A stretch of 64,000 nucleotides of DNA, taken from assembly GCF_964340395.1 (NCBI RefSeq), contig NC_135549.1:8051842-8115841 (forward strand). Reading direction: 5' to 3'. The stretch's first letter is position 1. Each line of letters opens with the position of its first letter. Shown in pieces: positions 12,301 to 23,100 of the stretch. The notes under the pieces are model-generated. The model saw only the letters and a program-made list of their open reading frames with translations. It did not search any database and was not told the origin of the DNA. The position numbers and the translations under genes were made by a program. The DNA is from Glandiceps talaboti (Eukaryota; Hemichordata; Enteropneusta; Spengelidae).

Positions 12301-15300
12301 AGCATATTTTCACGTTGGAATAAATGTAAGTATTAGAAGAAGTTAAAGATTCAATTTTTCTCATTTCAGAGGACAAGGTCAAGGAGCTATTGCTGCCAAT
12401 ACCATTAGAGGATGAATCATTAAGGGGCAACAAGGCATATTCTACTCCAATAATAGTAATCCCAGGTAATTTGTACTATACAAACTTCATTGTTTACTAT
12501 ATGTTCATTTGTATGTTCATATGTTTCTTCTAATGAATAAATACCCCTTCTATCAGAGTGTGTGAGTTCAATTTCTATTCGGAGAATATGGTGATTTCAA
12601 TAACTAAAGGTCATGACAAAGTCACAGATATAGTTTACTTTACATTTGCATAGGCTACCACTAACTCAACCCAACCCAACCTAACCCTACCTTACTCCAA
12701 CCCAACCCAACCCAACCCAACCCAACCTAACCCTACCTTGCTCCAACCCAACCCAACCCAACCTAGCCCAACCCAACCAAACCTAACCCTACCTTGCTCC
12801 AACCCAACCCAACCCAACCCAACCCAACCTAGCCCAACCCAACCTAGCCCAACCCAACCTTACCTTACTCCAACCCAACCAAACCTAACCTTGCTCCAAC
12901 CCAACCCAACCCAACCAAATCCTACCTTACCCCAGCCAACCCAACCAACCCTTCACATCCGACTCACCTTATCTAATCCAACAATTCATTTCAACCCATC
13001 ACATATACCAACCCTATCTGCCCATTTCACCTCATTCACCACGTCTCTCATCTATCTCACCCAAATTATCGCAAACCTCCTCCACATGATCCATTACACC
13101 CCTACCCCCCTACTAACTCTACACACCTCATCTCAGTAGTCTGCATTGTGTAGTTTGCATCATAATTCCTTACATGATTACTTTATCACATTCATTTATA
13201 TTCTGCTATATTTATCAGGTGTAGATTTGAACGCATTACGTATTCAACTTGACTCGTTGCTGACTATACCAGGGTTGAATCCACAAATGGTGATGGTATG
13301 TAAACTCTTATGATGCCTATAGAGGACTTCTATGTAACAGTAATATTCATAGTGTTAAAAACCCCAAATGAATGAATATTATCAACCACAGACCCTGAAA
13401 TAGAAATCAAGAAAAACCACTGCAGTAATGTTTAGCCATTGATAGTTCTACTTTTATCATGATATTCACTCATGTTTTTGTTTAGCTTGTCAGTTTTCAT
13501 TGAATACTTGCCTTTGTTTGTCACTCAGGTAAAACTAGTTAAAAATAATGTACACTTGAATTCAAGAAAGTAAAATCAGAAATGAATGAGATGCAATTCT
13601 CTAACAGCCCTCCAGCAAATATTCAACTCAAATGTCACCATGCAATATATTGATTTCTTTGTCTAAATGTTGCAAATGATGGAGACTTTGCTGAACCTAT
13701 AGCAACAATCCTCCAGCAAGTTTTCAACTCAACCGTTACCATGCCATATATTCTTTTCTTTGTCCAAAGGTTGCAAATGATGGAGACTTTGCTGAACCTA
13801 TAGCCTTGACACAATTGTATGGTTTCAGACCAGAGAAGTTGAAAGTTACTACCCAGTACCACTGTAAGTAAGCAATGTCAAGTACATGAATATGAATGTT
13901 ACTGTAAACTGGAAAACTCACTTCACAGCAGAACGAAAAACATGAAAATAATTTTTGATATATGAAAGGAGCCTTTGAAGTTTTTCGAGAAAGTTAGTCA
14001 AAAGAATCTACAGAAATCAGGTAGATTTTACCTTCATACAATACAATCCCTAACATAAACACTGTAGGTCATGAAAGAAATCAAAAGTAAGGGAATAACC
14101 TCCACAAGTGATTACCCAAGACTTTGGTCCCAAATTTGAAATGATTGTGGTCTTGTGATCTGTTTTACTACAGACCTTGATCATGTAATGATTTCAATTA
14201 TTATGCATGATCAAGACCTGTAGTAGACAAATTGAAATTGCTTTAAATTTACCTTTCCAAAGTGATCAAGACCTGTAGTAGACAGATCAAAACGTCATAA
14301 TCATTTCAAATGTACTCTTCCAAAGTGACTATAATTCAGTGTCCAATTCAATTCTTGGAACCATGATCATTAATATTTCCCACTCTTACATTTAATTTAG
14401 ATCACATGCATAAAGCAATGGAAGTTGCCTTTATCAAATACCCACAACAGGAGTATATAATAATGTTAGAAGAACAGTTTGAAGTGAGCCCAGATTTTCT
14501 CAACTATTTTGCTCAGACTCTGCCATTGTTGGACAAAGATCAGAGTATTATATCTGTGTCGGTCTGGAATAATAATGGTAAGTTTGGTTCAGTCTTTGTT
14601 CTTGAGTACCTTGGATTATAGTATGTATCCATTTGAATGACCATGAATCAACAAACATGAGGTAGAATTTACATGATGTAGTCACCCACAGAACCATTCA
14701 GTTTGATGAGTAGTGATAAACTCTTATGATGCATCACATGTCTAATGTACATACTGTATGATATGTATGCTGTATTTCCATTTTGAATACAACTTGAAAG
14801 GCAGTCATTGTTTTTATTTTCATTTTGAAATTTGACCGTCTTGATAATTTTTAACATGTCATTATAATATCAATTATCATAGACATTATTGCAACTTAAC
14901 TACACCCAAGAAATAAAAGGTTCTTATATTTTTTGTTGCTATTTTCAGGATTTATGGATACATGTGGAGACCCTGCATTGTTGTATCGTACTGAAAATTT
15001 TCCTGGATATGGGTAATTTGAGTATTTGAAGATATTATAGTTGTGTTATTGTAAAGTAACTCATATCTCCTCTCATATGTCTTTCCATTTGTGCTGCCAA
15101 GTCATCAGCACTCGGCAACCCCAATGTATACACATGTAGTGCGTATTTCACCTTCACAAACTTTTACAGTGTGAAAATCATTTCTCAGTATTCAAAAAAT
15201 TGTTTTTGTTGAATGTGATGAAATGAAAACCATGAGTACACAACAGTTACTAGATATTTTACATATATCCGTCCAGATCTCGTATTCAAGATCGCTGATG

Positions 15301-17748
15301 AATTTTTTATACCCAATGTACACTTCAATCATCTAAGTTATCACACAGCATCAAGTTTGTCATACCCCTAAGGTGATCACAAAAATCACACTCCACGAAT
15401 AGCACTTCTCATCGATTGGCTCCCATACAGAGTACTATGTTTTCACAGTCTAACATATTGCAAAAATTGAAAACAAAACAAAAATATTTGCAATCTTTCT
15501 TGATAGGTGGGTATTACGTCGTTCAGTGTGGAATGAAATGAAAGATAAACTAAAGCAGTGCTGTGATACCAGGGTATGGCATGAATGGATGAAAGGAGAG
15601 CTACGTAAAGGACGTGAGATGGTCGTACCAGATGTGTCAAGACTGAATTGGTTCAAGAAAGATATATTTAATCCTGAGCAAGACTTCATAGATGTCTTCT
15701 TTGTGAATAGAAAAAGTATAGGGTAATGTACATCACATTGTTGTACTAGATATGTACATTGTAGACCTCATCATACAAGTTAAAATGACAATGAAAAACT
15801 TTCACTTTCCTGCCCTACATTGTGAAACTGGGCAAGGCCTTGCTAGACTGTGTATGATTTCCCATTTTATCATTGTCTAGCTTTGCTGCACGTTAGCAGG
15901 TCTTTGGTATTTAAAAAAAGAGAAAAAACTTGTTTTGATATTTTGTCATGTTTATACTTGATATAATTCAAGTGTTCATGTCTGTTGTACTTTTAAAATA
16001 AAGTTATTTTGACTACTTGGCTTATTTTGAGCCACCAACCTGAACAAGGAAACTGCAGTTGACAAACTGTATATCAGTCTATGGGGTAAATACTTCTCAC
16101 ACACAAAAAGCCATATTGTGGTATTGAAAATTTGACCAGTTTCACTGTGATACCCAAAATGGAATATATTCATGATTCATAATTCTTTTTCTATTTTCTT
16201 GTTACATAGCAATAATATTATTAAACTGAGGGATGTTGATAACCTGGTGAATGATGAATATGAGAAGGAGATAATTAGACTCCTAGCTTCCAGTACAAAC
16301 CTTGGTAGTTCATACACCAACATGTGTCTTCAAGGCAAAACAGACAAGTTTACAAAACAGGATGGGTATGGGTAAGCATTGCCAGATTCTGTTTGTGTTA
16401 GTTTGTTAGAGCTAGCCTTGTTAACCTGAAAGTTTGAAAAAACACTGCTATAACATCCAGATATTTGTGTTGTACAAAAAAGGGAGTTCTAAAGAAAAAG
16501 TGAAAACAAAACATGCAGAAGATTACCGACAAACCATTTTCAAATCGGTAGTATAAACCTAGGTTTGTTCAGGTCTTAGTCTGTATATAAGCAAAGTAAA
16601 GCATGAGAGATATTGAGATGTATACGAGAACTGTGTTTAATTGCTTTCAATACATGACTATGTTATCAGTATGCACTTGGAATCTTTCAGTGTAAGTTTC
16701 ACAATTACAGAAGATAATGTTAAGAAAACAGAATGAAATACATTGTGGTTACAATTCAAGTGTGGTGTGATTCACCCAAATTGTACATTATTCAAGAAAA
16801 ATTGTGTTGGTGACTGAGATTTTAGGGTGTGTGTGTGGCTCTCTCAATTTCCATCTTTTGAAATTGCAGCGTATATAATATAATCCCTGTGTGACTCAAA
16901 ATGGTCTGAAATCATTTGAAAATGATAAATATGTGTCTAGTAGTCCTATATAAAATTACCCAAAACTTATTTTACTATAAATTAAATTAATCAACGTTAT
17001 ACCTTTTTCCTATACTTTCTAACAGTAAAGTGTACACAATATATTATGAGGAAAAAGACAACTCAGGTGGTCAAATATCACTCAAGAGGCTATGCAAATG
17101 TTTTGGATTATTTTCAATGGACAATTTCAGTGTCAAAGGTTTACATAAAGGATTACTCAGGTAAGTTTTAACAAATCATTGCCAAGTTTAGACTTATAAA
17201 AAGTTCAGTTAGTGACTCAGTATAAGAAACATACAGGAATGTTTATTATATATGAAGAATGGTTGATTGAATTCAGTCCACACGTCTTGATACAGTAAAA
17301 CATGCATGTAGATGTGTATGCTCACATTTGACATTTATAAGAGTGAGATGACAATTATATCATTTAATTTGTAATTCAGTACAAAGTCATATTGAATCGA
17401 TCTTCAATTAGTTGGGCTTTTTAAAGAAGTTTAAATTAAATTGAGTGGAACCGTAAATGTACCAAAGATTAAAAGAATGTATATGAAGCAGCACTTGAAT
17501 TACAAATAGAACATCAACTTCAGTACATACATCATAAGTTCATCATGGGGTGAGGTATTTTGCCATGATAAGTTCAGCTAGCCTAGTGCAACCAAACTCA
17601 CACTCTCAGTAGTATATCTAATTCTATACATTTCTTCATTTATTTGCCATTCAGATTTTACTACCAAGGTAATCATTTCATGCTGATAGGATCACAGTCT
17701 CCATACTTTGCCAAAAAAAGAGCTGATGATACCGTTATCCAGGTGTAG
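395..17748 (+). CDS. POMGNT1-like protein, 3' part (16 exons; 5' end outside window)
   Basis: Exons by splice signals and phase: 395-612, 1816-1891, 2413-2575, 2764-2873, 3982-4072, 10793-10986, 12022-12114, 12370-12465, 13219-13295, 13770-13863, 14401-14577, 14949-15012, 15507-15722, 16210-16371, 17026-17160, 17655-17748 (TAG). All phases agree, giving 685 visible residues. Residues 1-97 are the second half of one ILEI/FAM3 (stem) domain; about 110-300 form a second, complete one with its paired cysteines and R-G-F-N and F-D-T motifs. About 335-685 match the GT13 catalytic domain of POMGNT1, a Golgi enzyme that adds GlcNAc to O-mannose. Recognisable stretches are D-P-A-L-L-Y-R, G-W-V-L-R-R and P-D-V-S-R. 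Human POMGNT1 has one stem domain; here there are at least two. The metal-binding E-E-D is E-E-Q (14469-14477) and the conserved W-D-x-W Asp is His (15577-15588), so catalysis is doubtful. Family is certain; exact orthology is not. Confidence 0.85.
1200..1503. repeat. Inverted-repeat (MITE-like) element
   Basis: Bases 1200-1243 and 1459-1503 are near-perfect reverse complements of about 44 nt (a few mismatches), 215 bp apart, in the intron between exons 1 and 2 of the POMGNT1-like gene. A second short pair (about 1183-1199 and 1429-1447) is also inverted, but lies outside the left arm and inside the right arm, so the structure is rearranged. No protein is encoded. A non-autonomous DNA transposon is the likely origin; no target-site duplication was recognised. 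Confidence 0.55.
2333..2368. repeat. Perfect 16-bp hairpin
   Basis: Bases 2333-2348 and 2353-2368 are perfect reverse complements with a 4-nt loop (AGAT), 45 bp upstream of the exon starting at 2413. The stem is GC-rich in an AT-rich intron. It could be the relic of a foldback element or a structured RNA element near the 3' splice site. Confidence 0.8.
3500..3833 (+). mobile_element. LINE 3' fragment with (GATA)n tail
   Basis: About 3535-3750 reads as the C-terminus of a non-LTR retrotransposon reverse-transcriptase polyprotein: R-R-S-F-S-S-A-A-P-E-L-W-N-S-L-P, then F-K-R-H-L-K-T, then a stop. It is followed by a short 3' UTR with G-G-C-G-C-T-A-T-A-T-A-A-A-T and a (TAGA)n tail at 3808-3833. 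A 5'-truncated insertion ending in a tandem repeat is typical of L2/CR1-like elements. It lies in the intron before exon 3982. Confidence 0.75.
4197..4267. repeat. Perfect 29-bp-arm palindrome
   Basis: Bases 4197-4225 and 4239-4267 are exact reverse complements around a 13-nt GC-rich loop. Just downstream (about 4307-4402) a segment of about 40 nt with the core CTCGCTAGACTAGATTACGG is directly repeated. The palindrome lies at the start of the 6.7-kb intron filled with dead transposons and may be a collapsed pair of terminal inverted repeats. Confidence 0.85.
5082..5809 (-). pseudogene. Crypton / KIAA1958-like tyrosine-recombinase remnant, frameshifted
   Basis: Reading from 5809 downward, a 199-codon frame carries an N-terminal SAM-like domain of the DUF3504/KIAA1958 type (W-N-E-W-A-K, then Y-M-G-Y-F-A-M-E-V, then T-L-N-G-L-S-A-G-I-Q). 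The homology continues in another frame at 5082-5327, with F-G-L-W-S-G-D-E-H-R-N-L and F-Y-G-R-N-S-K-N. The shift maps to the run of nine A/T at 5264-5272. The family usually has Arg in F-G-L-R, here Trp, and the downstream H-x-x-R and Tyr catalytic residues are absent. It is therefore a dead, 3'-truncated copy of a Crypton-type transposase in the POMGNT1-like intron, opposite to the host gene. A domesticated gene is unlikely given the frameshift. Confidence 0.75.
6674..8162 (-). pseudogene. P-element / THAP9-like transposase remnant
   Basis: Three overlapping minus-strand frames make one broken protein: 8162-7641, then a short middle part about 7680-7500, then 7496-6684, finishing in another frame at about 6860-6674. 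The middle frame has the P-element transposase block R-R-W-H-P-T-M-I-K-W-C-I-S-L followed by L-P-H-E-N-T-L-H-D-Y-T. The first RNase-H-like Asp is present in V-V-F-D-E-I-K-V-K-A-G-L-V-Y. The conserved S-D-G-x-x-P-N-R-K-F block reads S-N-G-P-T-P-N-R-K-F, so an expected Asp is Asn. Frameshifts occur near 7680, 7500 and 6850. A separated N-terminal zinc-finger piece lies at 9756-9932, beyond a pogo-like insertion. The element is inactive. Confidence 0.75.
8812..9753 (-). pseudogene. Pogo-like (DDE_1) transposase fragment
   Basis: An open frame runs from about 9753 to the stop at 8812, with an internal ATG at 9684 (290 codons). It shows the widespread marine-invertebrate pogo-like pattern: W-A-E-S-I-L-N-R-M, I-F-N-W-D-Q-I-G-V (first Asp), G-K-T-N-Q-C-H-P, N-H-W-S-N-T, A-I-F-D-V-Y-K-A-H (second Asp) and L-Q-P-P-D-L-T-V-N-K-P-F-K (third Asp). 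The acidic residues and a long open frame remain, but the N-terminal helix-turn-helix DNA-binding part is missing. Sequence immediately upstream belongs to a different transposon. It appears to be a 5'-truncated copy nested in the P-like element. Confidence 0.8.
9756..9932 (-). pseudogene. Transposon N-terminal zinc-finger fragment
   Basis: From an ATG at 9932 the minus strand encodes C-R-L-C-G-K-S-F-K, then an in-frame stop near 9860, then H-P-P-C-I-C-D-A-C-R in the same frame, ending at the junction with the pogo-like fragment. The paired C-x-x-C layout resembles N-terminal zinc fingers of P-element-like proteins in marine invertebrates. The likely reading is that this is the 5' end of the P-like coding sequence at 6674-8162, split by the pogo-like insertion. 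Confidence in the pairing is moderate. Confidence 0.5.
10360..10394 (-). repeat. 33-bp stray copy of P-like coding sequence
   Basis: A stretch of about 33 bp here is identical to about 7681-7713 inside the P-like transposase remnant (encoding D-C-Q-L-L-I-Q-S-D-Q), in the same orientation. No other part of the element surrounds it. It looks like filler copied during repair of a break in the same intron. Confidence 0.75.
12661..12960. repeat. (CCCAA)n array with telomere-like variants
   Basis: About 300 bp made of CCCAA units, interspersed with CCTAACCCTACC and CCTAGCC variants, in the intron between exons 12370-12465 and 13219-13295 of the POMGNT1-like gene. The 133-codon open frame across it (P-T-Q-P-N repeats) is an artefact of the repeat. 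Confidence 0.9.
13609..13804 (+). repeat. Tandem duplication of a 3' splice site and exon start
   Basis: Bases 13609-13703 and 13710-13804 are a 95-bp direct duplication. The downstream copy holds the working junction (CCAAAG, exon starting 13770) and the first 35 bases of the exon. The upstream copy has the same exon bases at 13669 onward, but its acceptor AG has mutated to AT. It is a dead duplicate inside the intron of the POMGNT1-like gene. Confidence 0.9.
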
Positions 17749-20172
17749 TACTACTTAGTAAACTGCATCAACCATACACAGATTTATCATTTCGGATTTA
17801 CTATTTAATGGTGACAGGGAAACTGGCTGACATTTTTTTTTATGTGGATATAATTAGGTGCAGGAAATATTGAAAGAACATTTTTTCTCCAATTCTTCAC
17901 AATCAAAAGTAATGAATTATAAGTAATATCAAATAGCGTTTTTTTGTATTTATTCAATATTTATGTACATTTCTGTAAAAGTATAGTATGTTAATGATTT
18001 TAAGTACTCAGCTATTTAATAAAATTTGAAAGCATGTATGACAGATTTGACTCAATGCTGTATTTAGGTTAAATTTTGTGGTTATTTCAGGTGTCAGACA
18101 CTTGTTATTTTATGTATTTGAAGTACATTGGTTATTATTATTATGTTTTTTGGATAATAAATCATAGTCCTAAGGACTCCCTGAAAACATGGTAAAATGT
18201 ACCGGGTAGTTGTTATTGTGTGAAGCATTAGCTGTGTGTGTGCATTCTTATTTCAGTCTTAGCCTTTACATGTGTTACACTGGTTGAATTTAAGAGTAGA
18301 GAGATTGGTTCGTTCACCCACCCCCCCCATATGGAGGAAGCACTGTGCTAACACCATCCTTGTCATTCAGGGCTCCATGCTGGGCAGGTTTCTGTCGTAC
18401 TTAAAGTGTTCTACCATCCTTCAGCTTTAGTGATCTTTGATACTTTCACATGATTAGAAATGGCTGATCCCAAATGTGCATGTATGAAATAGACATTTTA
18501 GAGAGTTTGTTGCAGTGTTGAAGATATGTGTATTATACGCAGATCATTATGCAAATTACCAATTTTTGTATGTACACTATTATGCAAATTAACTGCCATC
18601 CCTGCAATCTATCCTGTGGAGAACAGTGGCTGCAACCGTGACATTTTTTCGATCAAACAACATGTATATTTGCTAAAAATTGTTCAATAACTTATAAAAA
18701 GACATTGTAACTGTTGTAGTGGTCAATTTTATCTGTAGGTGATGTATGTAGTGACAAGTTTAACTCGAGCGAAAGCTTGATTCTCTAGCTTCATCTTAGT
18801 TTGATATGCCTTGATACCTATTTACAGTAAGGCTCATTAGATTAGCTTCACTTTCACTGTGTGCACATTTGGATCAGGAGGTTATCTGCCAGACATGAGA
18901 AAGGGAAGAAATCCATCTTACTCACGGGTGCCCAAAGCTTATATTGGGCCAGTAACATTACTAATGTATACTACATCTACTGAAGAATATAACAACTAAT
19001 GAAAGGAACAAATACACCACCCATAGACTGTAGTTCATTCTATTTTGTCAGGAATTTTTTTATTAATAACATAACATAATATAACATAACATAACAAACA
19101 TAATATAACAACATGCATGCATGACTGTGTAGCATTTCTTGTAATAAAACTTAACTGAAAAGGCTATAAAAGCTATAAATATTATCATAACAGAAATAAA
19201 CTTTAGAATAATACCTTTGTATGTAACATTGCACTGAAACATTCTAAACCTAGCATTTGTAAGAAGAGCACAATCTATGTAGTTTTCTGCCACCATGTAA
19301 GCTGTTGAAATCATGATTACACTGACAAAGGTAGCCTATAGTCAAGCCATGTGGGGATTTTGACTGTCATCGCCACTCTCACCTAGTATTCCCAATTATT
19401 TTAATGAAGAAAGCTGGCATAAATTCCTTTTTGAATTTGCCTGCTGTGACAGGATGTCAATAGCGTCATCATGTGATGAGAACCATCAAGGAGATTGGAG
19501 CAGTACGAAGTAATTATGACTACCATATCAAGAAAGTCACTGTGTCTAATTGTAGGTTTGAATACCTAAACCAATTGAGAAATGCTAGGCAACAAGGGGG
19601 ATAATAGTCAAAATGACCACATGAATTGACTAGGAATTCACAAAGGTTGTTATTTGCATCTGAAGTGGGATGAATTTGACAAAAGATTGGAATTTACATC
19701 ACTCAGCATTTTTGTTTCTTTCTGTATCACCAGACATAAAAATATAACGTTTTGGACAAATAAGTTTTTTGTAGAAAATGATCACATTTACAACAAAGGG
19801 GTATTCCTTTTCAATGTTCTCATTCCAAAATCTGTGTGGAATTTGGGGTTTAAAAGCGATACAGAAATTGTTCTTCATCTATGCTTCAATCTATAATTGT
19901 TAGATAGCTTTATGAATAATTCTATGTATACATTAGGCACATTGGTATTGTAGTACATAATCAATACACCATACTTTCAGAATAAGTGTCATTTTGATTC
20001 CTGTAGGTATTAATCTCAACAGCAGCCCCGCACTACCAGTACACAAACCTTTTCACGTTATGACAAAAGCAATGACATGGATAGTTCTTCTATCACACTA
20101 TAATGTATTGATCCCCTGGTTTCATTCACATTACAACTAGATGTGCAGGACTTTTCTGCTGATCAGACCACT
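17749..20172. other. Convergent intergenic region
   Basis: This holds the 3' ends of the POMGNT1-like gene (plus) and NSMCE3 (minus). AT-rich, with a short ATAAC-type simple repeat at about 19070-19095. Short open frames at 19063-19314 and 19654-19896 show no recognisable domain. I see no further gene. Confidence 0.6.
18018..18023 (+). terminator. Candidate polyadenylation signal, POMGNT1-like gene
   Basis: AATAAA lies 270 bp after the TAG at 17746-17748. Another AATAAA occurs at about 18157. Either could end the transcript. Confidence 0.4.
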
Positions 20173-23100
20173 TCATACCCCATTACTCTCCCCTCTGTTC
20201 ACCTGCCCATTGCTGGCCAGTCTTCCTTCTGACCTAAGAACTTCTTTATACTGTGATTTCCATGATTCGACTTGCATATCTTTTCCATACATCTGTAAAC
20301 GGATATTAAGAACATTTAATTTATAAATATAATGAGGAACTTTTAACTCAATTACAACTCATTTAAGGATCTAGGACCACAAAAGTATAGAAATTACCTT
20401 CTCAATATCTAAATTTTACTGTAACAATTATCGTATCCTGTACACAACTTTTTATAATGATGTAATAGAGTATTGTGAATATCATCTCGTATTTTACATA
20501 CTTGTATTTCCATTAGAGCTACCTCAATTTTTTGAACAGTTCATTACATCATTTTATGTCCCAAACAAAATTATCGGCATGATAAAGAGGTCAGAGTGAA
20601 TACAATTTATTTGCAGTTGCGGTAAATTATGGAGGCTTGGAGAGTTATTTATGATTTTGATTTCTGTGTATATCTGATATTGCTCCTGATCAAAGATATG
20701 AACCTACCTTTGTGACAAACTCTAAAACTTTCCTCTTTGTTGTTTCTTTCAATGCCCTTTGACCCCAACAAAACTGGTAGGCAGGTGGGTCTGAATTAAT
20801 AACTCTATTGTGTTCCAGGTACCTACACATATAGAGGAAATGAATGGAAACTATGTTGGGGATGCATGTAGTGTTTTGAAAACAAGAAAGAAAGAATACA
20901 ATTGTGGCAAAAACAAACTTTTGGTACATACTTAGGTGAAGCAAAGTGACTTATAATTTATCATGAAAGCAATAATGAATAGACAAAACTATTCAGACAA
21001 ATCAAAACAGAATGATTATCCCTGACAAGATTGAATGCCTAATATCGGAAATTTGCTTGTATTTGATTATTGCCACACGATGGCATTGAACTGACCTTAA
21101 CATTAAACTCCAGGAACCTAACAAAATATTAATTCTAGTACTTACATCTGTCTTACAAATTCTTGAGTTAACAACCTCTTGACATCACCAAAGACTTCAT
21201 GATTCTTGCTACAAAGTGAACACAATACAGACTGTTTAGAAATTATTACACTGTGTAATACTATGGTGACTCAAAACTAGGCATTAGTTATATGCAATTA
21301 AAATAAATGCAATCCCAATCACATACTTTGGGGGATGGAATTATAAACAATGGATAGTGTATGATTGAATCACAGAATTTCATTTTCTTTTTGTCATTAA
21401 CACAAAGAATAACTTGAAGAAACAATTCCAGTTAACAAGTACTACAGTGAAAATGGAAGACCAGTGTATGGTTTACTACATTAATAATCTGTGTTATCAT
21501 TTCACTTCACATTGTGCAATGGTTACAGAATACTTATCTCCAGTTATATTAATTTTAATATATACAGTCAGTACTTACTCATTATGAATTCCAAACTTCT
21601 TTAGAGTATGCCAAAGTATGGCTGTAAATGAAAAAAAAAAATAATGAAACAATTAAAAAAAGCTGAATTTCTTGATTTTAGATTTTGATGATAAATTACT
21701 GGCTGTTAATATTATCAATCTGATTAAAAATTTGATATACCGGTATACATCAGATAGGTGATCAATTTTATTTTATAAGCATTAATTTTTGATTGACTCA
21801 TCCATCCATTGTAAGTCATATTTATATTTTTGCTTAGGGCAGACATCAAACCCTGGCCTTAAATCCATGACCCCAATATATAGGGTGCAATTACATAGAG
21901 TTACAGAAACCAAGTCATTATAGGGTTACACAGATGATTTTTAATGCACACATTGTGGTGAGTCATAAAACTTTCATCACAAGTAACAAGATAACTGTAG
22001 GGCCACTATGGTACAGTAACAAAACAGACATAGACTACACTTCCATCATTTGTATGTTCATAATTTCAATGAAATTTCCAGGGGACCCATTATATCTTGC
22101 AGATACAACTTGGAAAGACAGCATTAGCTGTGACTTGATACTTACTCTCTGTAACTACACCACCACTCATAAAGATGGTAATCATTAGCTGTGACTTGAT
22201 ACTTACTCTCTGTAACTACAATGTACACCACCACTCATAAAGATGGTAATCATTAGCTGTGACTTGATACTTACTTTCTGTAACTACACCACCACTCATA
22301 AAAATGATACTTAAAATCACCATTAGTAGTCCCATCTTGGGTTCTTCAGCTGAACTGTTAGTAATAAATAAATATATAGAGTGTTTTACAAAGATAGGGT
22401 TGCAGCATATGATTATCATTCAGTATCAAAATTATGAACCAGAAACTAAACAGTGATTTTGTTAAGGGTGGTATGCAGGTAAAATCTACCTGTCACTTTC
22501 CCGGGTTCCCCACCAAAATGATGGTACAATGTATTAGAAACAATGTGTGTTTTACCATATCCCCCATTCTGTTACAGGGTTCCCTAACCTTAGCAAAACA
22601 CTGCCTAGCATAATTTACATTGTATACATTTGATCTATGTTTCATTGCTTTTACTGTTTGACTCTTAACAGTTCATTCCATTTCATGATATCAAGCCTTT
22701 TTTTCAGTGACAAACAGTTTTGTTTATAACATCTGTATCAACTTGTATTTACTATAGGGTGTTTTTCCAAGTTCTCATATTCATTACTTACAATGTATGT
22801 GTGCTTTTAACTAATATGCCGTTATAGACATAGACAAACTTTAGTGGTTGAGAACAGTTTCTAATCATATAACTGAATTATTTGCTGTACCCATCTTTTA
22901 AAGGTTTTTTTTTCATTGGAAGACAAGTACTTGTACCATCAATTGATTTGGATTTTCTTAAGTTACGTCACTTACAATATTTGTTTGTGTTTTGCAAATG
23001 CCAAACAAACAGTATAAGGTAGACAGTAATCCTCCATGACTTACTGATCAATATGATCTGTATCACTGACATCTAATGAGTTAAGTAAAATGTAAGACTT

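Noticed and set aside
12738-13139. 133-codon Pro/Thr/Gln/Asn open frame
   Set aside because: It is a translation of the (CCCAA)n repeat inside an intron whose flanking exons join in phase without it.
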